Shown here: in pieces, positions 10,027 to 19,087 of the stretch
Numbering within the stretch: position 1 is the first letter of the stretch
Layout: every line of letters begins with the position of its first letter
Translations under genes and position numbers: made by a program
Origin: Anoplolepis gracilipes
Taxonomy: Eukaryota > Arthropoda > Insecta > Hymenoptera > Formicidae
Reading direction: 5' to 3'
NCBI RefSeq assembly: GCF_047496725.1
Contig: NC_132973.1
Coordinates: forward strand, 17,337,733 to 17,401,732
Length of the DNA: 64,000 nucleotides
Notes under the pieces: generated by a model
Database searches by the model: none
What the model was told of the DNA's origin: nothing
Seen by the model: the letters and a program-made list of their open reading frames with translations, nothing else

Positions 10027-13000
10027 ATGGCGGTCAGGTTCCTCCAAGCTAACCTAAACCACGCCAGTCAGGCACAGAATCTCTTTTATCAGAGCCTGGC
10101 TGAGCGTGGCATCGGGCTGGCCATTGTTGCTGAGCCCTATAAGATCTCAGCAAAGCTTACGTGGCTGGGGAATGCAAGAAGCACGGCGGCAATCGAGGTC
10201 GGTGCTGCAACAAATAACACCCCCCCTCTCAAATGTATTGAAAAGGGGAACGGATATGTTGCAGCAAAGTGGGGGTCCACAACAATAATTAGTTGCTATG
10301 TCCCCCCTAGTTGAAGTCCTGCCCAGTTTGACTCACTCCTTGAACAGGTGGGGGATGTTGTCAGAAACATACTCCCTGCCGATCCACTCATAATAGCTGC
10401 AGACTTTAACGTCAAGTCTCCGGCACTGGGTGAGTCGAGGCAGGACACCAGGGGAACTACCCTGGTGAGGTGGGTGAATTCGCTCGGCCTTCACGTTATT
10501 AACGAAGGCCGAGTGAGCACATGTGTTCGGCCCCAAGAGGAGTCGATCGTGGATATAACGATCGGCTCCAAGGGGGCCAAGAGGATGGTGCGAGGATGGC
10601 GCGTGGTGGGTGACTCGAGAGGGGAAACCTTTTCGGACCACCAATACATTGAATTTGTCCTGGATGCCGTGCATTACTGGGTACATCACCCACCTCGAGG
10701 CGGGGACACAGGTAGGTGGACCCTCACAAAGCTGGACCCCAAGAAACTAGAAGAGGCCTTAATGACCATTTTGTGGGGTATCCCGGAGGGAGAGGAAAGG
10801 CGGGACATTAACCTGGATGTGGAATGGTTGCGGGGCGTTATGCGCAAAGTCTGCGACGCAGCCATGCCACGCGCCAGGGTCCTCCGCCCACGTCACGCCG
10901 TCTATTGGTGGACGGAGGAAATAGCGCAATTAAGGCGCTCCTCTGTCCAGGCGCGACGCACCCTCTTTCGTATTCCCAGAAGAAGAAACCCGGAGATCCG
11001 AGAGGAGGCCTTGGCTGCCTATAGGGCCGCAAGATGCGCCCTTAGCGCCACTATCAGGAAGTCCAGGGCCAGTTGTTGGGATGAGCTACTGTCATCCCTC
11101 AACACGGACCCATGGGGGCGTCCATACAGAATAGTTCTGAATAAGTATAGGAACTGGACACGCCCCCCGTCACGGAATCCCTGGATACTCCCGTCCTCAG
11201 GAATGTTGTGGACACCCTCTTCCCGCTAGTGGTTTAGGAGTCCACACTCAACTGGGGTCCCGGCCTGGGGGAACCTTATGAACTAGAGGAGGACGAGGAG
11301 ATATCCAGCAACGAACTTCAGCGCGCCGTCAAAAGAATAGGATCAAGAAAAGCTCCTGGCCCTGACGGCGTGCTTGGAAAGATATGGGTCTGGGCACTGG
11401 ACTTTCTGGGAGAACGTCTGAGGTACATATTTAATAAATGCCTCAGACATGGCGCTTTCCCCCAGCAATGGAAGCAGGCTAAATTGGTCCTGCTCCCCAA
11501 GGAAGGCAAGGAAGAAGGAACCCCGTCGGCATATAGACCAATATGCCTGCTGGACGAGGTCAGCAAGATCTTTGAGAGGATCATTGCAAAACGACTTGTT
11601 CGACATATATCCCGAGAGAGTGGTCTCCACGAGGAGCAATATGGCTTCCGCGAGGGACGTTCGACTGTGGATGCGATTAGTCGTGTTACGTCCCTCACGG
11701 AGGAAGCCGTGGAAGGGGGCGGGGTGGCACTTGCGGTATTACTAGATATCGCAAACGCCTTCAACACCCTGCCCTGGGATAGAGTAATGGATGCCTTGTT
11801 GCAATACAGGGTCCCTCCCTACCTTGTGGAGATCATCAGACAATATTTCCGGGATAGGAGCCTGGAGTTCGTCACACAAGACGGACTCCAATGCCGACGG
11901 GAAATTCGATGCGGGGTTCCGCAGGGGTCAGTCTTAGGACCCCTACTGTGGAATCTCACATACAACCGAGTCCTTTGCCTTCCTCTCCCTCGTGGCTGCC
12001 ACGCCATCTGCTATGCAGACGACACATTAGTGGTGGCCGCGGGGAGCAGCTGGGGGATACAGCAGCCAAGGCCGAGACAGCGGTGGCAGTTGTGGTACAA
12101 AGCATCACTGGTATGGGTCTTAGAGTGGCGGCTCAAAAAACCGAGGCTCTTTACTTTCACAGTAAATCCTCTGGGAAACCGCCAAGGACTCATATCCGGG
12201 TGGGAGATACTTCTATCTCGGTGGGGAACCGGCTTAAATATCTCGGTCTCCTACTGGACGGCGAGTGGAAGTTTGGACACCACTTCAATGTCCTTGCCCC
12301 AAGGTGAAGCGCTTCTCCACGGCGTTGGGTAGGCTCCTGCCAAACCTTGGGGGACCGGATGGTTGAGTCCGCCGTATATACATGGGCACCGTAAATGCGG
12401 TGGCCCTGTATGAATGCCCAATATGGGCGACGGATCTCGTGGCCATGCGTTATGCAAAGGACAAGTTCCGACGCATACAGCGCAGCATGGCCGTGAGGGT
12501 GATAAGGGCCTACCGCACGGTGTCCCATGCGGCGGCCACGGTCCTGGCGGGTTCGCCCCCCTTGGAGTTCCTGACCGCAATGTACGCGGAGCGGTATAAT
12601 TGGGAAAGGGGGCTCAGGAGGGGTCATGGCCCTCTACCAGCCAGGGTCAAGAAGACCATCCGAATCCACGCCCAGCGGTCTATGGTGGAGAGATGGAGTG
12701 CCCACCTATCTGACCCGAAGACTGCGGGTTAAAGAACCCGCGTTGAGGCCGTCCGGCCCTGTCTACAAGAATGGTTAGACAGGGCCCGAGGTGAGGTATC
12801 CTTTAGGATGACACAGGTGCTCACCGGGCATGGGTGCTTTGGTGAGTACCTGTATCGAATCGGCAAGGAAGGTACCACGGTAAGGAGGTGAGAGACACGG
12901 CGCGGCACACGCTGGAGAAGTGTCCGGCGTGGGACACGCTGCGCCGTGATCTCTGTTCAGTGGTTGGCAACGACCTCTCGTTGTCAACCATGGTTACGAA

Positions 13001-13184
13001 GATGTTGGGTGATGAGAGATCCTGGAAGGCGATTGCCTTCTTCTGCGAACAAGTTATGACGCAGAAGGAGGCGGCCGAGCGCATACGCCGACAAGAAGAG
13101 GCGGCGGCAGAAGCGGCGATTGCGGCCGCTGCAGCGGCTGTTGTAGATGACAGCAGCGAGGAGGAACAGGAGAAAGAAGAGTGA
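10027..13184 (+). pseudogene. ORF2 (APE endonuclease, reverse transcriptase, CCHC finger) of element C, broken
   Basis: Starts ATGGCGGTCAGG right after TAA. Endonuclease blocks QANLNHASQAQNLF, AEPYKIS, DFNVKS and FSDHQYI are visible. The linker VYWWTEEIAQLRRSS follows, then RT blocks PGPDGVLGKIW, RPICLLDEVSKIFERI, QYGFREGRSTVDAI, LDIANAFNTLPW, GVPQGSVLGPLLWNL and CYADDTLVVA. The C-terminal HTLEKCPAW finger segment is near 12910. Breaks include a TGA at 10312, a frameshift near 11200, a TAG soon after (11237), a frameshift near 12050 just past YADD, and more near 12310-12380 and 12732-12888. The enzyme normally nicks target DNA and copies the element RNA; this copy cannot. Confidence 0.9.
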
Positions 13185-13850
13185 CTCCGATGGGAGCTTG
13201 GGTCCCTCCTTGCATCGGCTACCCCCACTGACAATGAAGCTAAGGCCTTGACGAGCAATTGAGGGGGGACAATCCAGTCGCCCTCTCCTCAAAGGAGAAG
13301 ATGACATTAGAGGGGGGCATGGTTGGAGATTGGATGTCTCCACCAAGTGCTCCCCTCCCCCTTATTAGCCCCCCTAGTAACAAACAGGATGGCGAGGAGG
13401 TAATAAGATCCCTCCTCATGGTCGCTAAACGCGAATGAGAGAATTAAAAAAGAGAGGGACCAATAGGCCCCTCTATAAAAACCACACCTCAACGAAAGGT
13501 GGCTGGAATGATGTTCCCCCAACCAGAGACGAACGTCTGCTTTAGAGACGGTTGCGTCTCTCCCTCGGGACCTGGGTAGTGCAGGCGGGGGCCTGCATTG
13601 CCCTATGTCGGGTCCCAGAGGAAGGTGAACGGGCGGCGTGGCCCCACTCGTTCACAAAAATAGAAGAAATCAGGTAGGACATCAACAGTCCTATCTGGGA
13701 AGGAGACTCAGCGAAAGTCAAATGTCGCCGAGTCTTAAGCGCGGAGGGGACCCACAGTCAGGGATACCGAAGTAATGTAACTGCGAGTCCCGGGTCCCTG
13801 CCTGCCCCTCCATCGCGCGGAAGGCCACCGCAGGAGTTTTAGTTAGTAGT
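13185..13850 (+). other. 3' UTR of element C
   Basis: GC-rich and without an ORF. It has several short hairpins (for example GCAGGC/GCCTGC near 13583-13598) and a TCTGGGAAGGAGA block shared with the 3' UTR of element D. It ends near the perfect palindrome at 13851 without a poly(A) tail. Confidence 0.55.
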
Positions 13851-14202
13851 CCGGTGGTCCAATATGATCAGGACCACCGGGAGTCCAACATAACCACCAT
13901 CCCTCTCCCGAGGGTGGTGGTATGCATCAAGCATTTCTCCTGCGTCAAAAAAAAAAAAGGTACACCCCATCACCACGGTGGTCCCCCACTGGACGGCCAC
14001 CAAATCGTCTTCTTTCTCTAACATGGAGGCCAGAGCGGAATTCGCCGCCCTCGGTCTCCATGTTATGGACACGGAGCCCCGATCGTCCCGCACCCAAATC
14101 GGCCACCCCCAGGCCATAACCCTCTGCTGCGAGGCTGTGGACAAAAACGTCCTGCGCCTTGCGGCAGTGGTTCAGTTTGGCCTGAAAGATTTTAGCCTTC
14201 AT
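13839..14202 (-). pseudogene. ORF2 N-terminus (endonuclease) fragment, element F
   Basis: Starts ATGAAGGCTAAAATC at 14202. The motif QAKLNHCRKAQDVFVHSLAAEG matches the endonuclease N-terminus of elements C, D and E. After a frameshift, DDLVAVQWGTTVVMG matches the second endonuclease block. The fragment then ends at the palindrome at 13851-13880. Long A/T runs (for example near 13950) suggest replication or sequencing slippage. Confidence 0.75.
13851..13880. repeat. 10-bp perfect hairpin at the border of two inverted elements
   Basis: CCGGTGGTCC (13851-13860) and GGACCACCGG (13871-13880) are separated by 10 nt. It lies exactly where plus-strand element C sequence gives way to a minus-strand ORF2 fragment. 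Confidence 0.9.
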
Positions 14203-14820
14203 TTTGGTTATTAAAGGCGATCAAGTCCTTCAAGGAATCTTCTGTCCCCACCTGGAGATTCCCCCAACCCTTCCCATCTAGGGGATGATCGGTAAGTAGA
14301 CAATAGGTGGGGGAGGGTGAGGGCGACGTGGTTGCCGCTTCTGTTACAGATTCCAGGGTTGGAAGGTGGAGGGGGACAGAGGGGAGAAGAAGTGTTTTTC
14401 CTCTTCCTCCCTCCTCCCGTGGGCCCTCTACTACCTTAACCTTCACAGGTGGGGATTGGGCCTCTTAAGCGTTTCCCTGTGTCAAGGATACGGGGTCCTC
14501 CCTCGCATACCTTTTTCTTTTTTCCTTCCCAGTTCTGGCATCGACGTCCGTAACTTCCTCTCTATACTTGGGTAGCACAGCTACCTCAGGGGTTGCGGGG
14601 TGAGGATGGGCGGACGCCGATCCAAACGGGATATTCTCTTTCTTTTTGGGGGAGAGGGGGACGGCAGTTTGGTCCTCACGGCCCCTCCCCCTTCCTTTGC
14701 CGGTTTTTTCGGCTAAGGTTTTGTTACGGGGCAGACTTGCCGTCCAATCAAATGGTTGGACGGCCGCCCGCGCCCTGCACAAGTCGAACAGCTCGGGGTC
14801 TTGGCCGGGCAGTCCTTGGG
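14203..14820 (-). pseudogene. ORF1 C-terminal tail fragment, element F
   Basis: A minus-strand frame (14465-14820 and 14192-14446) is rich in Pro, Lys and Glu and ends just before the ORF2 fragment. This is the position and composition of the tail after the zinc knuckles in ORF1 of element D. No CCHC motif remains. The right end near 14820-14830 is where AT-rich sequence begins. Confidence 0.5.
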
Positions 14821-14960
14821 TGTGTGAAGTTAGCATCTCAAATGTTAGAATCTCAAAAATAAACTTTATATTTACTTGCATCCAGCATAGTTCTACAGTT
14901 CCTGATAAGTTTTAACAAAAGTTCCGTCCAATTAATTATTAAAATCGAATTTTTAAAAAT

Positions 14961-15477
14961 GAGATGCTAACTTCCGACAACACTTTACAGCATCTCACCA
15001 TATTTCGAATACCTGATTACGGGGAAGTAAGAATAAAAAGAGTTCTATCGCCTAAACACGTCCTGTCAATAGTTCTGACGATTAAACAATTATTTTACCC
15101 AAAAAATTCATATTTTCGAACATAAATGTGAGATGCCGGTCGATTTTCGACAGTTCTGTTTATTTTAAGACAGTTCTAGTATAGTTTTGGTCATGTACAT
15201 TAATTTCATAAAGAGTTCTCATGTTAAAAACAATTAAAAATATTTTTAAACAATTATATTTCCAAAAATCGCGTATTTTTTAATATAAAGTTGAGATGCT
15301 GGTCGATTTTCGACAGTTCTGTTTATTTTAAAACAGTCTAGTATAGTTCTGGTCATGTACATTAATTTCATAAAGAGTTCTGATGATAAAAATAATTAAA
15401 CAAATTTTTAAACAATTGTTTTGCCCTAAAATCGGGTATTTTCTTATAAAGCTGAGATGCTGGTCATTTCTTGACAC

Positions 15478-15480
<3 letters not shown>
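14961..15480. repeat. ~165-bp tandem satellite, about three copies
   Basis: Copies start with GAGATGC at 14961, 15130, 15293 and a partial one at 15454 (periods 169, 163, 161). Each contains CAGTTCT and an A/T-rich tail. The middle two copies are the closest to each other. No coding potential. Confidence 0.85.
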
Positions 15481-15481
<1 letters not shown>

Positions 15482-15508
<27 letters not shown>

Positions 15509-15832
15509 ATTACATTTATAATTAATTAAATATTATATACTTCCATTATTAAAAAAATGTGTTAATAAAATAATCTTTTATATAATTCACTAATAATACC
15601 ATTACTGTTGCTATTAAGTAGTATAGTAATAATTAAGTCAATAATTATTTTTTATTTTTATATTATATATATGTATATATACATACATACATACATATAT
15701 TATACATACAAGGTTTCCCGAAATGACTGGTAAATATTTTAATGGTAGGTTCTTAAAACATTTTATATATAAATATATATATATATATAATATATATACA
15801 ATATATATATAATTATATAAAATTATATATAC
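15482..15832. repeat. AT-rich spacer with TA and TACA microsatellites
   Basis: (TA)n runs near 15482-15510 and 15770-15830, and a (TACA)n/(TATG)n tract near 15665-15710. The Tyr/Ile-rich reading frame across this region is an artefact of TA repeats. Confidence 0.85.
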
Positions 15833-15938
15833 TGTTACGTCCGTGTCAGCTATATAAGAAAATTGATATATCGATCGGTCAAAAGTTTGAAAGAAAAACG
15901 AGCGTCGCAAGAAGACGAGTCTGCTTTCGGACGTAACA
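15833..15938. mobile_element. 106-bp element with 11-bp perfect inverted ends
   Basis: Begins TGTTACGTCCG and ends CGGACGTAACA, inserted in a TA microsatellite. Internally non-coding. The same termini recur at 15955 and 17733, so it may be a heavily deleted LTR or a miniature inverted-repeat relative. No target duplication can be told apart from the TA repeat. Confidence 0.6.
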
Positions 15939-15964
15939 TATATATATATATATGTGTTACGTCC

Positions 15965-16620
15965 TGTCGGCTTCACATTTTTTCTCCCACGAAATGAACA
16001 ATAATCGTCCGATCGGTCACAAAAAACGGATTGCGCAATAGAAAAGAACCGTTATTATCAAATAATGTTTAGACCTACTAAAAACGATATCTAAACAAAT
16101 ACCGGAAGGGATCAATAACGAAATCCTCTAAACAACGAAACAGGCAAACACAGCTGCATAATCTTAAGAAAGAAACAAATAATGCCGCTACGCACTGTCG
16201 GCTCCACGTTTTTCCTCCCACGAAAATGAAGCAATAATCGCCCGACTAATCATAAAAAGGATCGCGTGACGAAAAATATTTTAAAATATTGAAAACGATG
16301 TTAAAAGAAACGACCGGAAAGGGTCGATAGTGAGATCCTCTAAATGAATAAATCGACAAACACAGCTGCATAATCTTAAGAAAGAAACAAATAACGCCGC
16401 TACGCACTGTCGGCTCCACGTCTTTACCTCCTATAAAGATAAAGCAATAATTGCCCGACCAGTCATAAGAGGGCCGCGGAACGAAAAAAATGTTTTAAAC
16501 ATTGAAATCGATGTTCAAAGAAATGACCGAAAAGGATCGATAGAGAGATCCCCTAAATAAATAAATGGAAAGAAACAGCTGGATAATCCCAGGAGATAAC
16601 CAAATGAAGAATCTTCAAAT
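15965..16620 (+). repeat. Triplicated ~220-bp repeat inside the LTR-like segment
   Basis: Copies begin TGTCGGC at 15965, 16196 and 16408 (periods 231 and 212). All contain a conserved AAACAGCTG(C/G)ATAATC block, and the first two share a longer run ending CGCTACGCAC. It lies upstream of the TATA-like box, where enhancer repeats sit in U3 of LTRs. Confidence 0.8.
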
Positions 16621-17352
16621 TTCCTAAGAGGCCGTACAGAGCCCACCAATCAGCAACAATCAAAAATAAGGAGGAGAAGGATCTCACCGAACGATAGCTT
16701 TTTACACGTCAAAATCTCAAAAATACTCCCGCCCAAATTGTTAACACGCCCTCAAGATTTAATATAAAAAGGGAAGACTCGCGCATTACGAAGACCAAAA
16801 AATTTAAAATCAGTCGACAGTACAGCATCAGATTCATTCGGCACAGATTTTTCGGTCGTTCGCTGATTCAAGCAATTCGTTTTACACTGCGGGAGTCCCG
16901 ATTACATCTTAAAATCTATTAGAGTCAGTGCTCAACAAAGACCACCCGCCAAGTAAGACCACAACTGGAGCCACAACTACACCAGCAGCTAAAAAAAACG
17001 CAACAAATCTGCCTAAATAGTAAGTTTAATTTCCTTCTCTTTTGTTTTGTTTTTTTTTTCTCATCGTCTCTTTTCTCCTTTATTCAACCCTGTTCTTTTA
17101 CTAAGTATGCCTAAAATCGCACCGACCCGCCGATTCTCGCGAGCCAACCGAGAGCATAGATCGGACGACACGACCGTGTGCGAAATCGCGCCGTAACACA
17201 TATTACATTTTCGTAAATCTTTATTATTATTTTTTTTCCTCTTATTATAAACCATTGTAACAAATATCAACCAGAATAAAATCTTTAGAATCGCACTCTT
17301 TCCTCCTCTTTTCTGGTTGATGACCTCCGTACTTATGTAACACCCGCGATCC

Positions 17353-17390
17353 ACACACACACACACACACACACGCACACACTCATACAA
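17353..17390. repeat. (CA)n microsatellite
   Basis: A run of alternating CA with one G interruption. The Cys/Val-rich minus-strand frame through it is not a gene. Confidence 0.9.
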
Positions 17391-17742
17391 ATAATTTTAA
17401 AGCCGATATTAATAAGATCATATGTAAAATGGTAAGAATTAATTGAATAAATATTAATCTAAAAATTAAAATGATCGGTAAACTTATTTAACTCTCTCAC
17501 TCCCTCCACGCAAAAGATCATATAAGGTCCCGTCCCGCGTAAAAGAGATTCAATTCTCTTACGAAAAAGGGACCACCGAGAGAGCGTTCGCATAACAGAG
17601 TAATAACGACACCCGTCGTTTACTTGTTTGTTAACCTGCAGCTCGCTCGACCGAGTCACTCGTCGATAAGACTTTTGACATCGGAACAGTTCTTGTTACG
17701 CCCTTTCTCTGACTCATCCTCTCTACGGGCCTGGACGTAACA

Positions 17743-18295
17743 TATATATATTTATATTTTATATATAATTATACATAAAAATATATATATGTATTTATGA
17801 AAATAAATAAAAAAAAAAGAAAATAAATAGAGTTTTTAATTTACTTTAAATTAATATTTAATATTAATATATGTATAATTTAATCATTAATATTTAAAAA
17901 AATTTTATAAAGATATCTAAATTTTTGTAATATTACGCAGCATAACGTTATCTTCCGTAAATTAGTTACATTTTTATATAAGTATTGTAAATTTACAGTT
18001 AAATGCTCGTTAGTTCATTTGTGACAAACCATGAATTCGATCAGATATTGATATTGTGTTATAAACCCGGTAAAAAATTTTTATATATAATCAGACAAAA
18101 ATAGTCGTATCTAATTATACAAATTTATACGAAAATATACGAAATTTGCCCATTTTATATATAATTATTAATAATTATACATAAAATGTTGCAGGCATTG
18201 TGTATAAGTATGTATAAGCTTACATATACATAATTCTAATTGTAGCTATCAATCCATTTATATATAAATATACGTAACGTTTTATACGGTGTCAT
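17743..18295. other. AT-rich spacer, no gene seen
   Basis: Low-complexity A/T sequence after the LTR-like segment. I see no ORF, RNA gene or element end in it. Confidence 0.6.
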
Positions 18296-18668
18296 CTATA
18301 ATAAGGACTCCTCCGGAAGGGAGGACGCTCTTCAGGCGGGCGCGCTAAGGCCCTCGCGTAGTGTCTTCGTTACTCCTCAACCCCCGCCCAGCCACGCTCC
18401 GGCTTAAGGGCTTTCGCCCCCGGCGTACTATGTGGCGCTCACCATCATTTCCGCCGCGACCGTCGCGTCTGTAGCAGGAACCGATTCGTACGCGTCCGAC
18501 ACCCAGGTATGCATGCCGGTGCTATGCATCCTGCCCGAGCCGGGGTCCAAGAGGAAATCCGGCTAAAGATGCGCTCTTAACTATCCCTCCACTCCGGTTT
18601 CCCGGGGCTTCGGGACAGAGCCTCCCCACCACGTCAAGGTGGCGCATCATCGGGGAGGAATCTAACCT
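18296..18668. other. GC-rich fragment interrupted by element D
   Basis: An abrupt change to GC-rich DNA that stops at the poly(T) run. It contains the hairpin-like CCCACCACGTCAAGGTGG (about 18625-18642). Close relatives of that motif are at 2533-2552 and, reversed, at 6381-6400. It is probably an end of another retroelement serving as the insertion target of element D. No ORF. Confidence 0.45.
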
Positions 18669-18690
18669 TTTTTTTTTTTTTTTTTTTTTT
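18669..18690 (-). other. Poly(A) tail of element D
   Basis: An uninterrupted T run on the plus strand directly after the element D 3' UTR on the minus strand. It marks the 3' end of an RNA-templated insertion. Confidence 0.85.
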
Positions 18691-19087
18691 GTTACGAGGG
18701 GGAAATGCCTTTACGCATCCCCGGCCTGGTATTGGTTGGCCGGGGTATGTGGGACTCGCCGGCGCTATAGAGGAAGCACCGGAATGCCCACTAAAACCCT
18801 CCCGGGTATCCTTCCCAGACGGTTTATGCAGAAAGGAGGGCCTCGCCATCGGCACTATCCCTCCTCCTGCCCGTCTCGTACACACACACGCTTGGACCTG
18901 GGTCCAACGAGCACTCGCAGGAGCGTCCCTTCCCTATTACGACCCCGGGATACCAGCCGGGGTCTTCTCCTTCCCAGATTGCAGTAGACGGAGGTGGAAT
19001 GTCCGTTTCCTACCCACCTCCGGCTCTGCGTCTCTCCCACACCAGAGACGTAATGGGGGGGGGATAATCGTGTCCCCCCCTTCATCG
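18691..19087 (-). other. 3' UTR of element D
   Basis: Non-coding, between the ORF2 stop and the poly(A) tail. The GGGGTATGTGGGACTC block (around 18743-18758) is shared with the 3' UTR of element E (near 26181-26196), and TCTGGGAAGGAGA is shared with element C. Confidence 0.75.

Larger units (their letters stand above)
6400..13850 (+). mobile_element. R1-clade non-LTR retrotransposon, element C
   Basis: Plus-strand copy with a GC-rich 5' UTR (to 7611), ORF1 (7612-9939 plus a remnant to 10026), ORF2 (10027-13184) and a 3' UTR (to about 13850). Its 5' UTR is clearly homologous to that of element D, so both belong to one family. There is no poly(A) tail and no clear target-site duplication. The 5' border is approximate. 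ORF2 is broken at several places, so this copy is not autonomous. Confidence 0.85.
15955..17742 (+). mobile_element. LTR-like segment with TGTTACGTCC...GGACGTAACA ends
   Basis: TGTTACGTCC (15955) and GGACGTAACA (ending at 17742) are perfect inverted ends. An alternative 3' end is CCGTAACA at 17198, which gives a 1.24-kb solo-LTR-sized unit. Inside are a triplicated ~220-bp repeat, a TATA-like AATATAAAAAGGG at 16761, CAGTCG initiator-like sequence about 50 nt later, a splice-donor-like AAGTAAG near 16955, and a CA microsatellite at 17353. No gag or pol is present. I read it as a solo LTR of a Gypsy- or BEL-type element; the class is uncertain. Confidence 0.5.

Noticed and set aside
15638..15976. 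112-codon minus-strand reading frame rich in Tyr and Ile
   Set aside because: Most of it translates TA and TACA microsatellites.
17061..17390. 109-codon minus-strand reading frame with a VCVCVCV run
   Set aside because: The start is a CA microsatellite and the rest has no recognisable domain.
18661..18690. TAACC next to the poly(T) run, suggesting insertion into TTAGG telomere repeats as in TRAS/SART
   Set aside because: Only a single repeat-length match is present and the flank is GC-rich non-telomeric DNA, so telomere targeting is not supported here.
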